Shown: in pieces, positions 35,886-45,008 of the stretch | How the letters are laid out: each line of letters opens with the position of its first letter | Position numbering within the stretch: the first letter of the stretch is position 1 | Origin: Bradyrhizobium manausense | GTDB lineage: Bacteria > Pseudomonadota > Alphaproteobacteria > Rhizobiales > Xanthobacteraceae | Assembly: GCF_018129685.1 (NCBI RefSeq) | Contig: NZ_JAFCLG010000002.1 | Coordinates: 333,377-397,376, forward strand | Direction of reading: 5' to 3' | Length of the DNA: 64,000 nucleotides | Notes under the pieces: model-generated | The model's input: the letters and a program-made list of their open reading frames with translations, nothing else | Told to the model about the DNA's origin: nothing | The model's database searches: none | Translations under genes and position numbers: made by a program

Positions 35886-36727
35886 CCCTGCTGGATCAGC
35901 CGGAGCGCGACAGCGCTCCGGCCGCGGAGTTGCCTATGCTTGAGCTCAGCAATGTCGAAGTTCTCTACAGCGACGTCATCCTTGCGGTGAAGGGCCTTAC
36001 GCTTGCCGTGCCAAAGGGGTCATGCGTCACGCTCCTGGGCGGCAACGGAGCCGGCAAGTCGACCACGCTCAAATCGATCTCGAACCTCCTCATGACCGAG
36101 GACGGCAAGGTGACGTCGGGGACGATTTCGTTCGAGGGCTCGCGGATCGACGGCGGTGATCCGGCAAAAATCGTCCGCAACGGGATCGTCCACGTCATGG
36201 AGGGCCGCCGCGTCCTCAGTCACCTGACCGTGGAGCAGAACCTGATTGCCGGCGGTCATATGGAGCCTTCAGCGCCGGCGATGCGGCGGCGGCTCGATGG
36301 TGTCTACGACCGGATCAGGCGCCTTGCCTTGCTGAAGTCGCGCACGACCGGGTATTTGTCCGGCGGCGAACAGCAGATGGTGGTGATCGGCCGCGCGCTG
36401 ATGGCAAATCCGAAGCTCATCATGATCGACGAGCCGTCGCTGGGGCTGGCGCCGATGATGGTCGATGAGGTGTTCGGCGTTCTGCGCTCGTTGAAGGACG
36501 ACGGCCTGACGCTGCTCATCGTCGAACAGAACACCCGCGTCGCGCTGGACCTCGCCGATTTCGGCTACGTCATGGAAGACGGACGCATCGTGCTGGAAGG
36601 TAACGCGGCCGACCTTCGCGCCAACGAGGACATCCGCGAATTCTATCTCGGCCTCAACCTCGAAGGCGAACGCAAGAGCTATCGGAACATCAAGCACTAT
36701 CGGCGCCGCAAGCGATGGCTCGGGTAA
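35879..36727 (+). CDS. livF: Liv-type ABC transporter ATP-binding protein (LivF)
   Basis: This 282-residue ATPase has Walker A LLGGNGAGKSTTLKSISNLL, the signature YLSGGEQQMVVIGRALMANP, Walker B LIMIDEPSLGLAP and the tail KHYRRRKRWLG. The start is a GTG at 35879 that overlaps the binding-protein stop; an ATG at 35936 (MLELSNVEV) would give a shorter protein that still includes the whole domain. It ends the operon and converges on the crotonase gene with a gap of 17 bases. Confidence 0.92.
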   Translation: MVALLDQPERDSAPAAELPMLELSNVEVLYSDVILAVKGLTLAVPKGSCVTLLGGNGAGKSTTLKSISNLLMTEDGKVTSGTISFEGSRIDGGDPAKIVRNGIVHVMEGRRVLSHLTVEQNLIAGGHMEPSAPAMRRRLDGVYDRIRRLALLKSRTTGYLSGGEQQMVVIGRALMANPKLIMIDEPSLGLAPMMVDEVFGVLRSLKDDGLTLLIVEQNTRVALDLADFGYVMEDGRIVLEGNAADLRANEDIREFYLGLNLEGERKSYRNIKHYRRRKRWLG

Positions 36728-36744
36728 TTGAGGCAGAGAGCGTT

Positions 36745-37560
36745 TCAGCGGCCGATGAACGACGGATTGCGCTTTTCCTCGAATGCGGCAAGCCCCTCTT
36801 TCATGTCGTGGCTGTGGACGTGGACTTCGCTTGCGAGCAATTCGAGCCGGAGCGCAACCTCCTTTGGTTGTTCGAGACCGTCGGCGACCAGCGCCTTCAT
36901 GCGGCGGAGCACCAGCGAGCTCTTTGACCCGAGCTTGGCGACCAGGCGCTCGACGGCCGCCGTCAGTTCGGCGTCATCGACGACCTCGTTGACGAGACCG
37001 CAGGCAACCAGATCGTCGGCCGGCACGAAATCGCCAGTAAACAGCAGATATTTCGCACGGGTCGGACCGATTTTTCGAGGCAGTCGCACCGAACTGCCGC
37101 CGCCCGGCAGCAGACCGAAATTGGCATGCGCGTCACCAAGCTTCGCTGACCGCGCTGCGATAACCAGATCGCAGCACAGCACCAATTCCAGGCCGCCCGC
37201 CAGGGCCAACCCATTGACTGCGGCGATGACCGGCCGCGGACAGGTCTCCAGTCGTGCCATCATGTCGAGGACGGCGTCGAGGAACCGCGTCGCGGCGGGT
37301 GCATCGCCCTGCGTCGCGCTATTGACGTATTTCAAATCGGCTCCGGCGCAAAAGGCACGCCCGGTGCCCATCAGCACCACGGCCTTGATCGCCGGATCGT
37401 CGGCATGCGTTAGAGCGGTGGTAATTCCCGCCACCATGTCGGGCGTAATTGCGTTGAGCGCCGTCGGCCGATTGAGCGTGATCCATACCGCATCGGCACG
37501 AACTTCGACCAGAACGCTTTGCTCCGGCTTGATCTTTTTAGACGTCGTCACTGTTCTCAC
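36745..37560 (-). CDS. Enoyl-CoA hydratase/isomerase family protein, one catalytic Glu replaced
   Basis: This 271-residue crotonase-fold protein has the oxyanion-hole segment GRAFCAGADLKYV and NGLALAGGLELVLCCDLV, which keeps the first catalytic Glu. In the second position, where hydratases usually have Glu (PEI.LG.IPG), it reads DAHANFGLLPGGG, so His replaces Glu. It may thus be an isomerase, a hydrolase or a hydratase with altered mechanism. It is divergent from the CoA-transferase operon, and the shared operator at 37575 lies just before its start. Confidence 0.88.
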   Translation of the reverse strand: MRTVTTSKKIKPEQSVLVEVRADAVWITLNRPTALNAITPDMVAGITTALTHADDPAIKAVVLMGTGRAFCAGADLKYVNSATQGDAPAATRFLDAVLDMMARLETCPRPVIAAVNGLALAGGLELVLCCDLVIAARSAKLGDAHANFGLLPGGGSSVRLPRKIGPTRAKYLLFTGDFVPADDLVACGLVNEVVDDAELTAAVERLVAKLGSKSSLVLRRMKALVADGLEQPKEVALRLELLASEVHVHSHDMKEGLAAFEEKRNPSFIGR

Positions 37561-37574
37561 CTCGACAACAAGTA

Positions 37575-37592
37575 TTTGACTTTTGGGTCAAT
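37575..37592. promoter_or_regulatory. 18-bp operator-like site between crotonase and CoA-transferase genes
   Basis: TTTGACTTTTGGGTCAAT is an inverted repeat (TTTGAC/GTCAAT) placed 15 bases before the crotonase start and 84 bases before the CoA-transferase start. It shares the TTTGAC-N6-GT(A/C)AAT pattern with 26679 and 29767 and is the most symmetrical of the three. Confidence 0.7.
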
Positions 37593-37675
37593 TAATAATT
37601 TAGTCAGTAAAATTATAGACCAACGAATAAAATCTGCAAGCTTAGGCTCTGCACATCCGGGGAAGAGACATCGTC

Positions 37676-38791
37676 ATGTTGCAGCTCGAGGGTATTCGTA
37701 TTGTCAGCCTGGCTGAGCAATATCCCGGGCCCTACGCGACGCTTCTGATGGCCGATCTTGGGGCCGACGTCATCCTCGTCGAGCGTCCGGGCATCGGAGA
37801 TCCCGCGCGGCAGTTTCCGGCGTTCCATGCCGCGCTCAATCGCAATAAGCGCTCGGTGGCGCTCGATCTCAAGGCGGACGGCGACAAGCAGCGGTTCCGG
37901 GATCTCGTCGCTTCTGCCGACGTCCTGCTGGAAGGGTTTCGGCCCGGCACCATGCAGCGGCTGGGGCTGGGTTATGAGGCGATGGCCTCGATCAATCCCC
38001 GTTTGGTCTATGCGTCGATCTCTGGCTTCGGACAGACCGGCCCCTACCGCGACCGACCCGCCCATGATCTCTCCTACCAGGCCCTCGCCGGATTCCTGCA
38101 CGCCCAGGCCGCAACGCGTTCGACGCAGCTTCCGAGCGATATCGCGGTTGGCGACCTTTCATCGGGGATGTTTGCGGCGCTCGGCGTGCTTGCGGCGCTG
38201 CTGGCGCGCGCGCGCACGGGAAAGGGGGCGTATATCGACGTGTCGATGACCGACGGGCTGGTATCGTGGATGTCGGTCATGGTTGGCCCGGCGATGAACG
38301 GCGAGCCGCTCGCCGACATCGCGGCAGAGCCCGCTTATGGTCTGTTCGAGTGCCAGGACGGCAAGCTGCTGTCGCTGTCGATCGCGCATGAGGACTGGTT
38401 CTGGCGGCCGCTTTGCACGCTGATCCGCATGGAGGACGTTGCCGATCTGAAGCGGGCGCAACGGACCCAACGGGAAATCGAGCTGGTCGCGCGCATCGGC
38501 AAGGCTATCGCCGCAGCACCACGGGCGCAGTGGGCCGAAAGGCTCGACGCCGCAGGGATTCCCTGGGGTCCCGTCAATTCCATTGACGAGGTGGCGGCCG
38601 ATCCGCACTTCAAAGAACGCGGGCTGTTCAACGACGCGGCCGACAGCGATGGCAGACGTCGCCGCTACGTGGCACAGCCCCTGATTATCGACGGCCACCA
38701 TCCGGGACCGACCCGGGGCGTGCCCGCCCTCGGCGAACACACCGATGAAGTGCTATTAGAACTGTCGCACCGGGCACCAAACAGAACCTGA
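37676..38791 (+). CDS. Class III CoA-transferase (CaiB/BaiF family)
   Basis: This 371-residue enzyme would move CoA between an acyl-CoA and a free acid. Family features are VILVERPGIGDPARQFPAFH, LNRNKRSVALDLKADGD, FRPGTMQRLGLGYEAM and ASISGFGQTGPYRDRPAHDL, the last containing the catalytic Asp. GGGAAGAGAC precedes the ATG. It heads the operon CoA-transferase, thiolase, SDR, flavoprotein, and offers an ATP-free route of acid activation beside the two ligases. It is slightly short, but the family fold seems complete. Confidence 0.92.
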   Translation: MLQLEGIRIVSLAEQYPGPYATLLMADLGADVILVERPGIGDPARQFPAFHAALNRNKRSVALDLKADGDKQRFRDLVASADVLLEGFRPGTMQRLGLGYEAMASINPRLVYASISGFGQTGPYRDRPAHDLSYQALAGFLHAQAATRSTQLPSDIAVGDLSSGMFAALGVLAALLARARTGKGAYIDVSMTDGLVSWMSVMVGPAMNGEPLADIAAEPAYGLFECQDGKLLSLSIAHEDWFWRPLCTLIRMEDVADLKRAQRTQREIELVARIGKAIAAAPRAQWAERLDAAGIPWGPVNSIDEVAADPHFKERGLFNDAADSDGRRRRYVAQPLIIDGHHPGPTRGVPALGEHTDEVLLELSHRAPNRT

Positions 38792-38808
38792 GAACGGGAG
38801 CCGCCAGC

Positions 38809-40047
38809 ATGGAAGACGTTTACGTCGTGGGAGTGGGCATGACGCCGTTCGGCCGCATGCTGGACAAAGACATCAAGACGATGACGAAGGAGGCGGTCAA
38901 CGCAGCGCTCGCGGATGCCGGCCTCGAGACCACGGCATTGGAAGCCGCCTACTTCGCCAACGCGTCGCAGGGGCACATGGAAAAGCAGCACATGGTGCGC
39001 GGTCAGATCGCGCTGCGGTCGATGGGGATCGGGCAGATCCCGGTCGTCAACATCGAGAACGCGTGCGCGAGCGGCAGCTCGGCGCTGAACCTGGCCGTCA
39101 ACTTCCTGAAAGCAGGCGACGGAGACGTCGCGCTTGCGGTTGGCGCTGAGAAGATGTTCTCGAAGGATCGCGAGCTGATGTTCGGATCATTCGACAGCGC
39201 CTGGGACATCAGCCGCAAGGACGAAATCGGCGAGCGGCTGATGCAGCTCGGCGAAGGCATCGATCCGCCGCCTGGCACTACGTCGGACAAGCCCTACAGC
39301 GTATTCATGGACGTCTATGCGGCGTTCTCCCGCTATCACATGGCGCGGTTCGGAACGACGCAGCGCCAGATCGCCGCGGTCGCAGCCAAGAACCACCAGC
39401 ACTCCGTTGAAAATCCGCTGTCGCAGTTTCGCACGCCCTATTCCATTGACGAGGTGCTGGGCGCGCCGCCGATCACGTATCCTTTGACGCTGCCGATGTG
39501 CTCGCCGGTGTCGGACGGCGCAGCGGCGGTTGTGGTGGCAACTGCAGCGGGCCTCAAGCGCTACGGCATCGATCGGTCGCGCGCGATCCGGGTGCTGGCA
39601 TCCGTGGTCCAGACCGGCAGCGACCGTGACCCGTCGGACGTCGAAAACCATTGCACCGCGCGCGCCGCCAGGCGCGCTTACGAAAAGGCGGGCGTCGGTC
39701 CGGGCGATATCTCGGTTGCCGAAGTGCATGATGCCACCGCCATGGGCGAGATCATCCAGATCGAAAATCTCGGCCTGTGCGCCTTCGGCGACGGCGGCGC
39801 CATCAGCGAACGCGGCGAAACCACCATCGGAGGCCGCGTACCTGTCAATCCGTCGGGAGGACTGGAATCGAAGGGGCATCCGGTGGGCGCCACCGGCCTC
39901 GCGCAGGTCCACGAACTGGTCGCGCAGCTGCGCAACGAGGCCGGAGCCCGCCAGGTCGCCGGCGCGCGGATCGCGATCGCCGAAAATGGCGGCGGACTGC
40001 ACGGTATCGAAGAAGCGGTGGCGTGCGTGACCATCCTGAGCAAATAG
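38809..40047 (+). CDS. Thiolase-like acyl-CoA acetyltransferase (SCPx type)
   Basis: This 412-residue thiolase-family protein has the acylated Cys C86 in NIENACASGSSALNL and the catalytic His in GGLESKGHPVGATG. The second Cys motif is replaced by AIAENGGGLHGIEE, as in the SCP-x branch. AACGGGAG precedes the start. It lies 17 bases after the CoA-transferase and 19 bases before the SDR gene. With the acyl-CoA dehydrogenase, crotonase and SDR it completes a beta-oxidation cycle. It is a paralogue of the thiolase at 7863. Confidence 0.93.
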   Translation: MEDVYVVGVGMTPFGRMLDKDIKTMTKEAVNAALADAGLETTALEAAYFANASQGHMEKQHMVRGQIALRSMGIGQIPVVNIENACASGSSALNLAVNFLKAGDGDVALAVGAEKMFSKDRELMFGSFDSAWDISRKDEIGERLMQLGEGIDPPPGTTSDKPYSVFMDVYAAFSRYHMARFGTTQRQIAAVAAKNHQHSVENPLSQFRTPYSIDEVLGAPPITYPLTLPMCSPVSDGAAAVVVATAAGLKRYGIDRSRAIRVLASVVQTGSDRDPSDVENHCTARAARRAYEKAGVGPGDISVAEVHDATAMGEIIQIENLGLCAFGDGGAISERGETTIGGRVPVNPSGGLESKGHPVGATGLAQVHELVAQLRNEAGARQVAGARIAIAENGGGLHGIEEAVACVTILSK

Positions 40048-40066
40048 AAGACAACGAGGATATTTC

Positions 40067-40840
40067 ATGGAGCTTCATGGCAAGGTTGCCGTAGTGACCG
40101 GCGCGGCCTCTGGACTGGGGCTCGCGACCTGCAAGCAGCTCGCCGCGGCCGGCGCGCGGATCGCCGGGTTCGATCGCGACGAGAAAAAGCTGCAGGCACT
40201 CAAATCGGACCTCGGCGATGCCTGCCTCACGCGCGTCGTCGATGTCGCTGACGAGATCAGCGTAAAAGACGGGATAGCGGCGGTCGTCGCCGCGTTAGGC
40301 GGTGTTCATGTAGCCGTGAATTGCGCCGGGGTTGCCGATGCCGCCAAGACCGTATCAAAAGGCGAGCCGTTCCCGATCGCGACATGGAACAAGGTGATCG
40401 CGATCAACCTGACCGGCACCTTCAATATCATCAGGTTTGCTGCGCTCGCCATGACCAGGAACGCTCCTGATGCGGACGGCGGCGAGCGCGGCGTCATCGT
40501 CAACACGGCTTCGGGCGCCGCATCCCAAGGGCAGGTCGGTCAAGCGGCCTACAGCGCCAGCAAGGCGGGCGTAATCGGCCTGACGCTTCCAGTTGCCCGC
40601 GACTTGGCGCCGCACGGTATCCGCGTCGTCTCGATCGCGCCGGGGCTGTTCGATACTGCAATGGTCGCAGGCATGCCGGACAATGTCTCTCAGTCGATCG
40701 TCGATCGCATGATCCTGTATCCGAACCGGATGGGGCAACCGCGGGAATTTGCCCGGCTGGTGCAACATATCGTCGAGAACTCGTACCTGAACGCGACCAC
40801 GCTCGATCTGGATGCAGGCGCGCGCATGCAGTCGCGCTGA
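40067..40840 (+). CDS. Short-chain dehydrogenase, 3-hydroxyacyl-CoA dehydrogenase type
   Basis: This 257-residue SDR has the cofactor motif VTGAASGLGLATC, the NCAGVAD strand and the active-site YSASKAG. The length and the stretch NAPDADGGERGVIVNTASGA match the type 2 3-hydroxyacyl-CoA dehydrogenase (HSD10) group, which uses NAD to oxidise 3-hydroxyacyl-CoA. A GAGG ribosome site precedes the ATG. It follows the thiolase closely and supplies the third step of beta-oxidation in this regulon. Confidence 0.92.
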   Translation: MELHGKVAVVTGAASGLGLATCKQLAAAGARIAGFDRDEKKLQALKSDLGDACLTRVVDVADEISVKDGIAAVVAALGGVHVAVNCAGVADAAKTVSKGEPFPIATWNKVIAINLTGTFNIIRFAALAMTRNAPDADGGERGVIVNTASGAASQGQVGQAAYSASKAGVIGLTLPVARDLAPHGIRVVSIAPGLFDTAMVAGMPDNVSQSIVDRMILYPNRMGQPREFARLVQHIVENSYLNATTLDLDAGARMQSR

Positions 40841-40870
40841 CCACGTTTCCTCTGGCAATCGGCATCCGAT

Positions 40871-41572
40871 ATGCTACCTGATCGACTGCGATGGCATCTC
40901 AAAATTCCGGTGATGGCAGCGCCGATGTTTCTCGTCTCGGGACCGGATCTGGTCGTCGAGACCTGTCAAGCTGGCGTGATCGGCACCTTTCCGGTGCTCA
41001 ACCAGCGCACGACGGACGGTTTCGAAGCGTGGCTGGCCGACATACGCGGCCGGCTCGCCGGGCAACATTGCGCGCCCTTTGGTGCGCAATTCGTCGTTCA
41101 CTCCACCAATCCTCGGCACGCGGCAGACTTCGCCGCAGCCATCCGTCATGAGGTTCCCATCGTCATCACGACCCTCGGAATTACGCGAGAGCTGACCGAC
41201 GCCATACATGCCTATGGCGGGCTGGTGTTCCACGACGCGACCACGATGAAGCATGCCAAGAAGGCGCTCGACGCCAACGCGGACGGGATCATTGCCGTCT
41301 GTGCCGGTGCGGGTGGCCCCGCCGGCACGTACAACCCGTTCGCATTCATCACGGAACTGAGGCAGACCGCCGGCGACAAGACGATCATTCTTGCCGGGGC
41401 TGTCAGCAACGGTCAGTCCGTTGCCAGCGCCATCGTGTTCGCCGCGCAACGTCGTCGAGCGGTGTGGAAGCGAGCTCCAATGCCGAGCGCCCAAGCGCCC
41501 GCCGAACCAGAAACGACCTGCGCCAAACTGCTTCCCGGCGCCAAATCAACGCCTTACAAAATTAGTGTGTGA
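40871..41572 (+). pseudogene. Nitronate monooxygenase-type flavoprotein, 3' truncated
   Basis: The first 190 or so residues match the flavoprotein encoded at 28750: VMAAPMFLVSGPDLVVETCQ, DANADGIIAVCAGAGGPAGT and IILAGAVSNGQSVASAIV. After that, near 41437, similarity stops and the frame runs on through about 45 unrelated residues to a stop at 41572. About 120 C-terminal residues, including part of the FMN site, are missing. A truncated IS1634-type transposase gene lies close by, so the loss is probably due to that insertion or a later deletion. It was the fourth gene of the CoA-transferase operon. Confidence 0.8.
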
Positions 41573-41862
41573 GATATCCGGGCTAGCTACTTTCCGGCGC
41601 AAAATTGACGTTTCCGGATTGAGGTCAGTTGGTTGCCGCAAAATAAAGCCCGCCGGGGTGAGCGGCGGGCCCGAGTTGGCTTAGATTGAGGCGCCTACTG
41701 GACGGATTTTTTTCCATTGAGCGACCGATGTTGACGATGTTGTCGGCGATGACGCCGAGCTCAGGGATCGCATCATGGCCGCCATCGACTTCTTCAATCG
41801 CGATCCCGTCGTTCACTCTTGGACCTACAAACTCGACAAGGCCGCTTGATATGATTCGAACT
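41573..41862. other. Scar region between truncated flavoprotein and IS fragment
   Basis: No gene is recognisable in these 290 bases. A minus-strand frame (41625-41816) contains GHDAIPELGVIADNIVNIGR, which I do not recognise and which could be the tail of an unrelated gene. A terminator-like hairpin lies at 41648-41670. Confidence 0.4.
41638..41670 (-). terminator. Rho-independent terminator-like hairpin
   Basis: GCCCGCC at 41648-41654 pairs with GGCGGGC at 41664-41670. Read on the minus strand, the stem is followed by TTTATTTTG, giving the hairpin plus T-rich tail of an intrinsic terminator. The gene it once served is not recognisable. Confidence 0.6.
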
Positions 41863-42906
41863 TCAAAATCTCTGACCTAGAAGCGCCTCGCGCTTTCGGG
41901 CGCGCTCATCGGCAAGTTCGCGATTGCGACACACGATCAGTCGCTCGCCCGGAAAGTCAGGAGAGCTGATCTCGGCCAGATCCCGCTCATCAAAGAGCGA
42001 GAGCTGCAGCGGCCCATGGTCTTTGGCCAGCGCTTGAATCTGCGATGCACGCTGGCACGTAATCCAATCCAAGCCTGACGATTTGAGATCCTCGCCGATC
42101 CTGGCCGTGGTGATCATGCCGCGGTCGCCGACCAGCAAAACTCGCTTGATGCCGAAGCGGGATTTCAGCTTCTCAATCTTCGATTTCAGCGTGATTGGAT
42201 CGGCCGTATTCCCCTCAAACACTTCGATAGCGATCGGTAAGCCGTCCTGCGTGCACAGCAGGCCGTAAACGATCTGCAGGCGATCGCTCCGATGATCGCG
42301 GCTGTGGCCATAGTGCGCCAGCGGACAATGGCGACCTTCAAAGTAGGATGAACTCACGTCGTAGAGAACCAGGACGCCGTCCTCGAGATGGCGCCACGCC
42401 AGACCATTCTCGATCCGCACCTGGCGCTCAAGCAGCCAATCCAGTGCCTCGTAGGCCTCGCGATCCTTCACCCTGCCAAGGTCCAAGACCGCGTCCAGAC
42501 TCGTTGTTGCCGTCTCCTCGTCGACCGCCCGCACAAAGCCAAGCTTGGAGCGTGGTGCGATCAACCGGTCGACCAGCATTGCCACCACGAGATCGCAACC
42601 GCGCCGCGCGTCGGCATCCTTCGCCGTGCTCAGGATCAATCGATCCAGGGCGATCTTGCGGATCATCCCGAGCGCTGCTGCAACATGGCCATGCGGTAGC
42701 GAACGCTCGATCTGCAAGTGATCCGGGCCTGTCCCGATCAGTGTACCGCCCCTGAGGATCGCCTTCAGCGCGGCGACCACATGGTCCGGCAGCTTGCTCA
42801 AATTCGCCAGTGTCCGCTTCTTAGGCCGCCCGTTCTCGTCGCGATAGCTCTCCCGCAAGACCACCGCCGGTGGTGAATCGCGATTCGGAACTGTCTCAAT
42901 GAACAT
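41863..42906 (-). pseudogene. IS1634-family transposase, C-terminally truncated
   Basis: The frame from ATG 42906 (MFIETVPNRDSPPAVVLRES) holds the N-terminal and central parts of an IS1634-type (IS4 superfamily, DDE) transposase: LYDVSSSYFEG with the first catalytic Asp and LLVGDRGMIT with the second. It stops after DERARKREALLGQRF, about 350 residues, whereas intact members have roughly 550-600, so the third catalytic Glu region is absent. No right end was found. The fragment marks the boundary between the beta-oxidation regulon and the alkane cluster. Confidence 0.85.
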
Positions 42907-43155
42907 TTCCAAATTGAACCACACGCGCGTTGATTTCAAAAGCCCCTTACATGGATACAAATCGAGAGCTGTTCACAACCCAAAACCGCGAAAAGACTCA
43001 GTTTTTAAGTCCCGCAAAGTGCAAACTTGGGTTTAGCGGAATTTCTTTCCCGGAATTAATGAAATCGCTGTTCGCGAATTACCGAAATCGGTGTCCGTAT
43101 AGTGATCCGGTCGGACTGGACCGGATCATGATCGTGTTGTTCGCAGGCTTCGCGA

Positions 43156-44784
43156 TCACGCCGCCGCGGTCGGGAAGCTGTAGCTCTTGAACTGGTCGCG
43201 CAGCGCGGTCTTCAGGATCTTTCCTGTCGCGGTGTGCGGAATCGCATGGACGAACGCGACGTCATCCGGCATCCACCATTTGGCGATCTTGCCATCCATG
43301 TATTTCAGAATGTCCTCGCGCGACGCGCTCTGGCCCTGCTTGAGCTGCACGATCAGCAGCGGACGCTCGTCCCATTTAGGATGATGGATGCCGATCACGG
43401 CTGCTTCCGCAATCGCCGGATGTCCGACCGCGAGATTTTCCAGGTCGATCGAGGAAATCCACTCGCCGCCGGATTTGATCACGTCCTTCGAGCGATCGGT
43501 GATCCGCATGTATCCGTACTTGTCGATGGTCGCGACGTCGCCGGTGTCGAAATAGCCTTCCTCATCGAGGATGTTGGCATCGATGCGGAAATAGGCCTTC
43601 GATACCGCGGGGCCGCTCACCTTCAGCCGGCCGAACGTCTTGCCGTCCCACGGCAGTTCCTTGCCGGCGTCGTCGGTGATCTTCATCTGCACGCCGAACG
43701 GCGGATAGCCCTGGGTCTGGAGAATGTCGAGCCGGGCCTCGCCAGTGAGTTCGGAAAACGGAGGTTTCAACGAGGCAAGCGTGCCGATCGGGCTCATCTC
43801 GGTCATGCCCCAAGCGTGGCGCGCCGTCACCCCCATGTCGACAAACGCCTTGATCATCGAGCGCGGCATCGCCGAGCCGCCGCACACCACCATTCGCAGG
43901 TGCGGCAGTTTCAGATGGTTGGCGGCCATATGATTGAGCAGCATCAGCCACACCGTTGGAACACCCGCGGTGTGGGTCACTTTTTCGCTGTCGAGCAGCT
44001 CGAATACCGACGCGCCGTCGAGTTTCGCGCCGGGCAGCACCAGCTTGGTGCCCATCGAGGGGGCCGAGAAGGCGATGCCCCAGCTGTTGGCATGGAACAG
44101 CGGAACCACCGGCAGCATCGTGTCGCCCGCGCCTGTGCCAAGGGAATCGCCGGTATTGGCCATCAGCGCATGCAGCACGTTGGAACGATGCGAATACAAT
44201 ACGCCCTTGGGATCGCCCGTGGTTCCGGACGTATAGCACATCGCGGCCGCGGTATTTTCATCGAAGGTCTTCCACCTGAAATCGCCGTCGGCCTCCGCGA
44301 TCCAGTCCTCATAGGCGACCGCGTTCTTCAGCGTGGTCTGCGGCATATGCGCCTTGTCGGTGAACACGATGTAGCGTTCGACGCTGGGAAGCTTGTCGGC
44401 GATCTTTTCCAGCACCGGCACAAAGGTGATATCCGTCATCACCACGCGGTCCTCGGCATGGTTGATGATCCAGGCGATCTGATCGGGGAACAGTCGCGGA
44501 TTGACGGTGTGGCAGATCGCGCCGATGCCCATGATGCCGTACCAGGCCTCGAGATGGCGCCAGGTGTTCCACGCAATGGTGGCGACGCGGTCGCCGAGCC
44601 TGATGCCGTCGCGATCGAGCCGCTGCGATATCTTCAGTGCGCGCTTGTGGATTTCGGCATAATTGGTGCGATGAATGGGGCCCTCGACCGACCGTGTGAC
44701 GACCTCTTGCGTACCGTGATACTTCGCCGCGTGTTCGATAATCCGATGGCAAAGCAAAGGCCAGTCTTGCATCAATCCGAGCAT
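43156..44784 (-). CDS. alkK: AlkK-type medium/long-chain acyl-CoA synthetase
   Basis: This 542-residue AMP-forming ligase activates the fatty acid produced by alkane oxidation; GPo1 AlkK is about 546 residues. It has the P-loop [20 protein letters not shown], the mid-motif [10 protein letters not shown], the hinge [20 protein letters not shown] and the adenylation lysine in [11 protein letters not shown] start at ATG 44784 (MLGLMQDWP), seven bases after GGAGGG. It is the last gene of the alk set, in the same order as in Pseudomonas, but is separated from alkJ by 224 bases and reads more like a chromosomal rhizobial AlkK homologue, so it may have been recruited separately. Confidence 0.85.
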   Translation of the reverse strand: MLGLMQDWPLLCHRIIEHAAKYHGTQEVVTRSVEGPIHRTNYAEIHKRALKISQRLDRDGIRLGDRVATIAWNTWRHLEAWYGIMGIGAICHTVNPRLFPDQIAWIINHAEDRVVMTDITFVPVLEKIADKLPSVERYIVFTDKAHMPQTTLKNAVAYEDWIAEADGDFRWKTFDENTAAAMCYTSGTTGDPKGVLYSHRSNVLHALMANTGDSLGTGAGDTMLPVVPLFHANSWGIAFSAPSMGTKLVLPGAKLDGASVFELLDSEKVTHTAGVPTVWLMLLNHMAANHLKLPHLRMVVCGGSAMPRSMIKAFVDMGVTARHAWGMTEMSPIGTLASLKPPFSELTGEARLDILQTQGYPPFGVQMKITDDAGKELPWDGKTFGRLKVSGPAVSKAYFRIDANILDEEGYFDTGDVATIDKYGYMRITDRSKDVIKSGGEWISSIDLENLAVGHPAIAEAAVIGIHHPKWDERPLLIVQLKQGQSASREDILKYMDGKIAKWWMPDDVAFVHAIPHTATGKILKTALRDQFKSYSFPTAAA

Positions 44785-45008
44785 ACGCACTTCCCTCCGA
44801 TGGTTTGTTTGTTGCCGCACGATCCGCGAACGTTACGGGCGGATCGGGGTTGAGTTTCGTGGACAGGATTGATCCGTCCTGTCCGGTGCGAAAGCGCTGA
44901 GAGCGTCGGATGTAGGCTCCCCATCGGAGCCCGCCCGATTGTGGTCACCCCTCCCGGATCGACATCCTTTTGTGGGGTAGCAACCTTGCTGAAATTATAC
45001 TGCGATTT

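Noticed and set aside
40871..41572. Full-length flavoprotein with a novel C-terminus
   Set aside because: Similarity to the paralogue at 28750 stops abruptly and the last 45 residues have no character; truncation is simpler.
43234..44853. 539-codon plus-strand ORF opposite alkK
   Set aside because: His/Arg-rich shadow frame with no domain; the minus strand encodes a clear acyl-CoA ligase.
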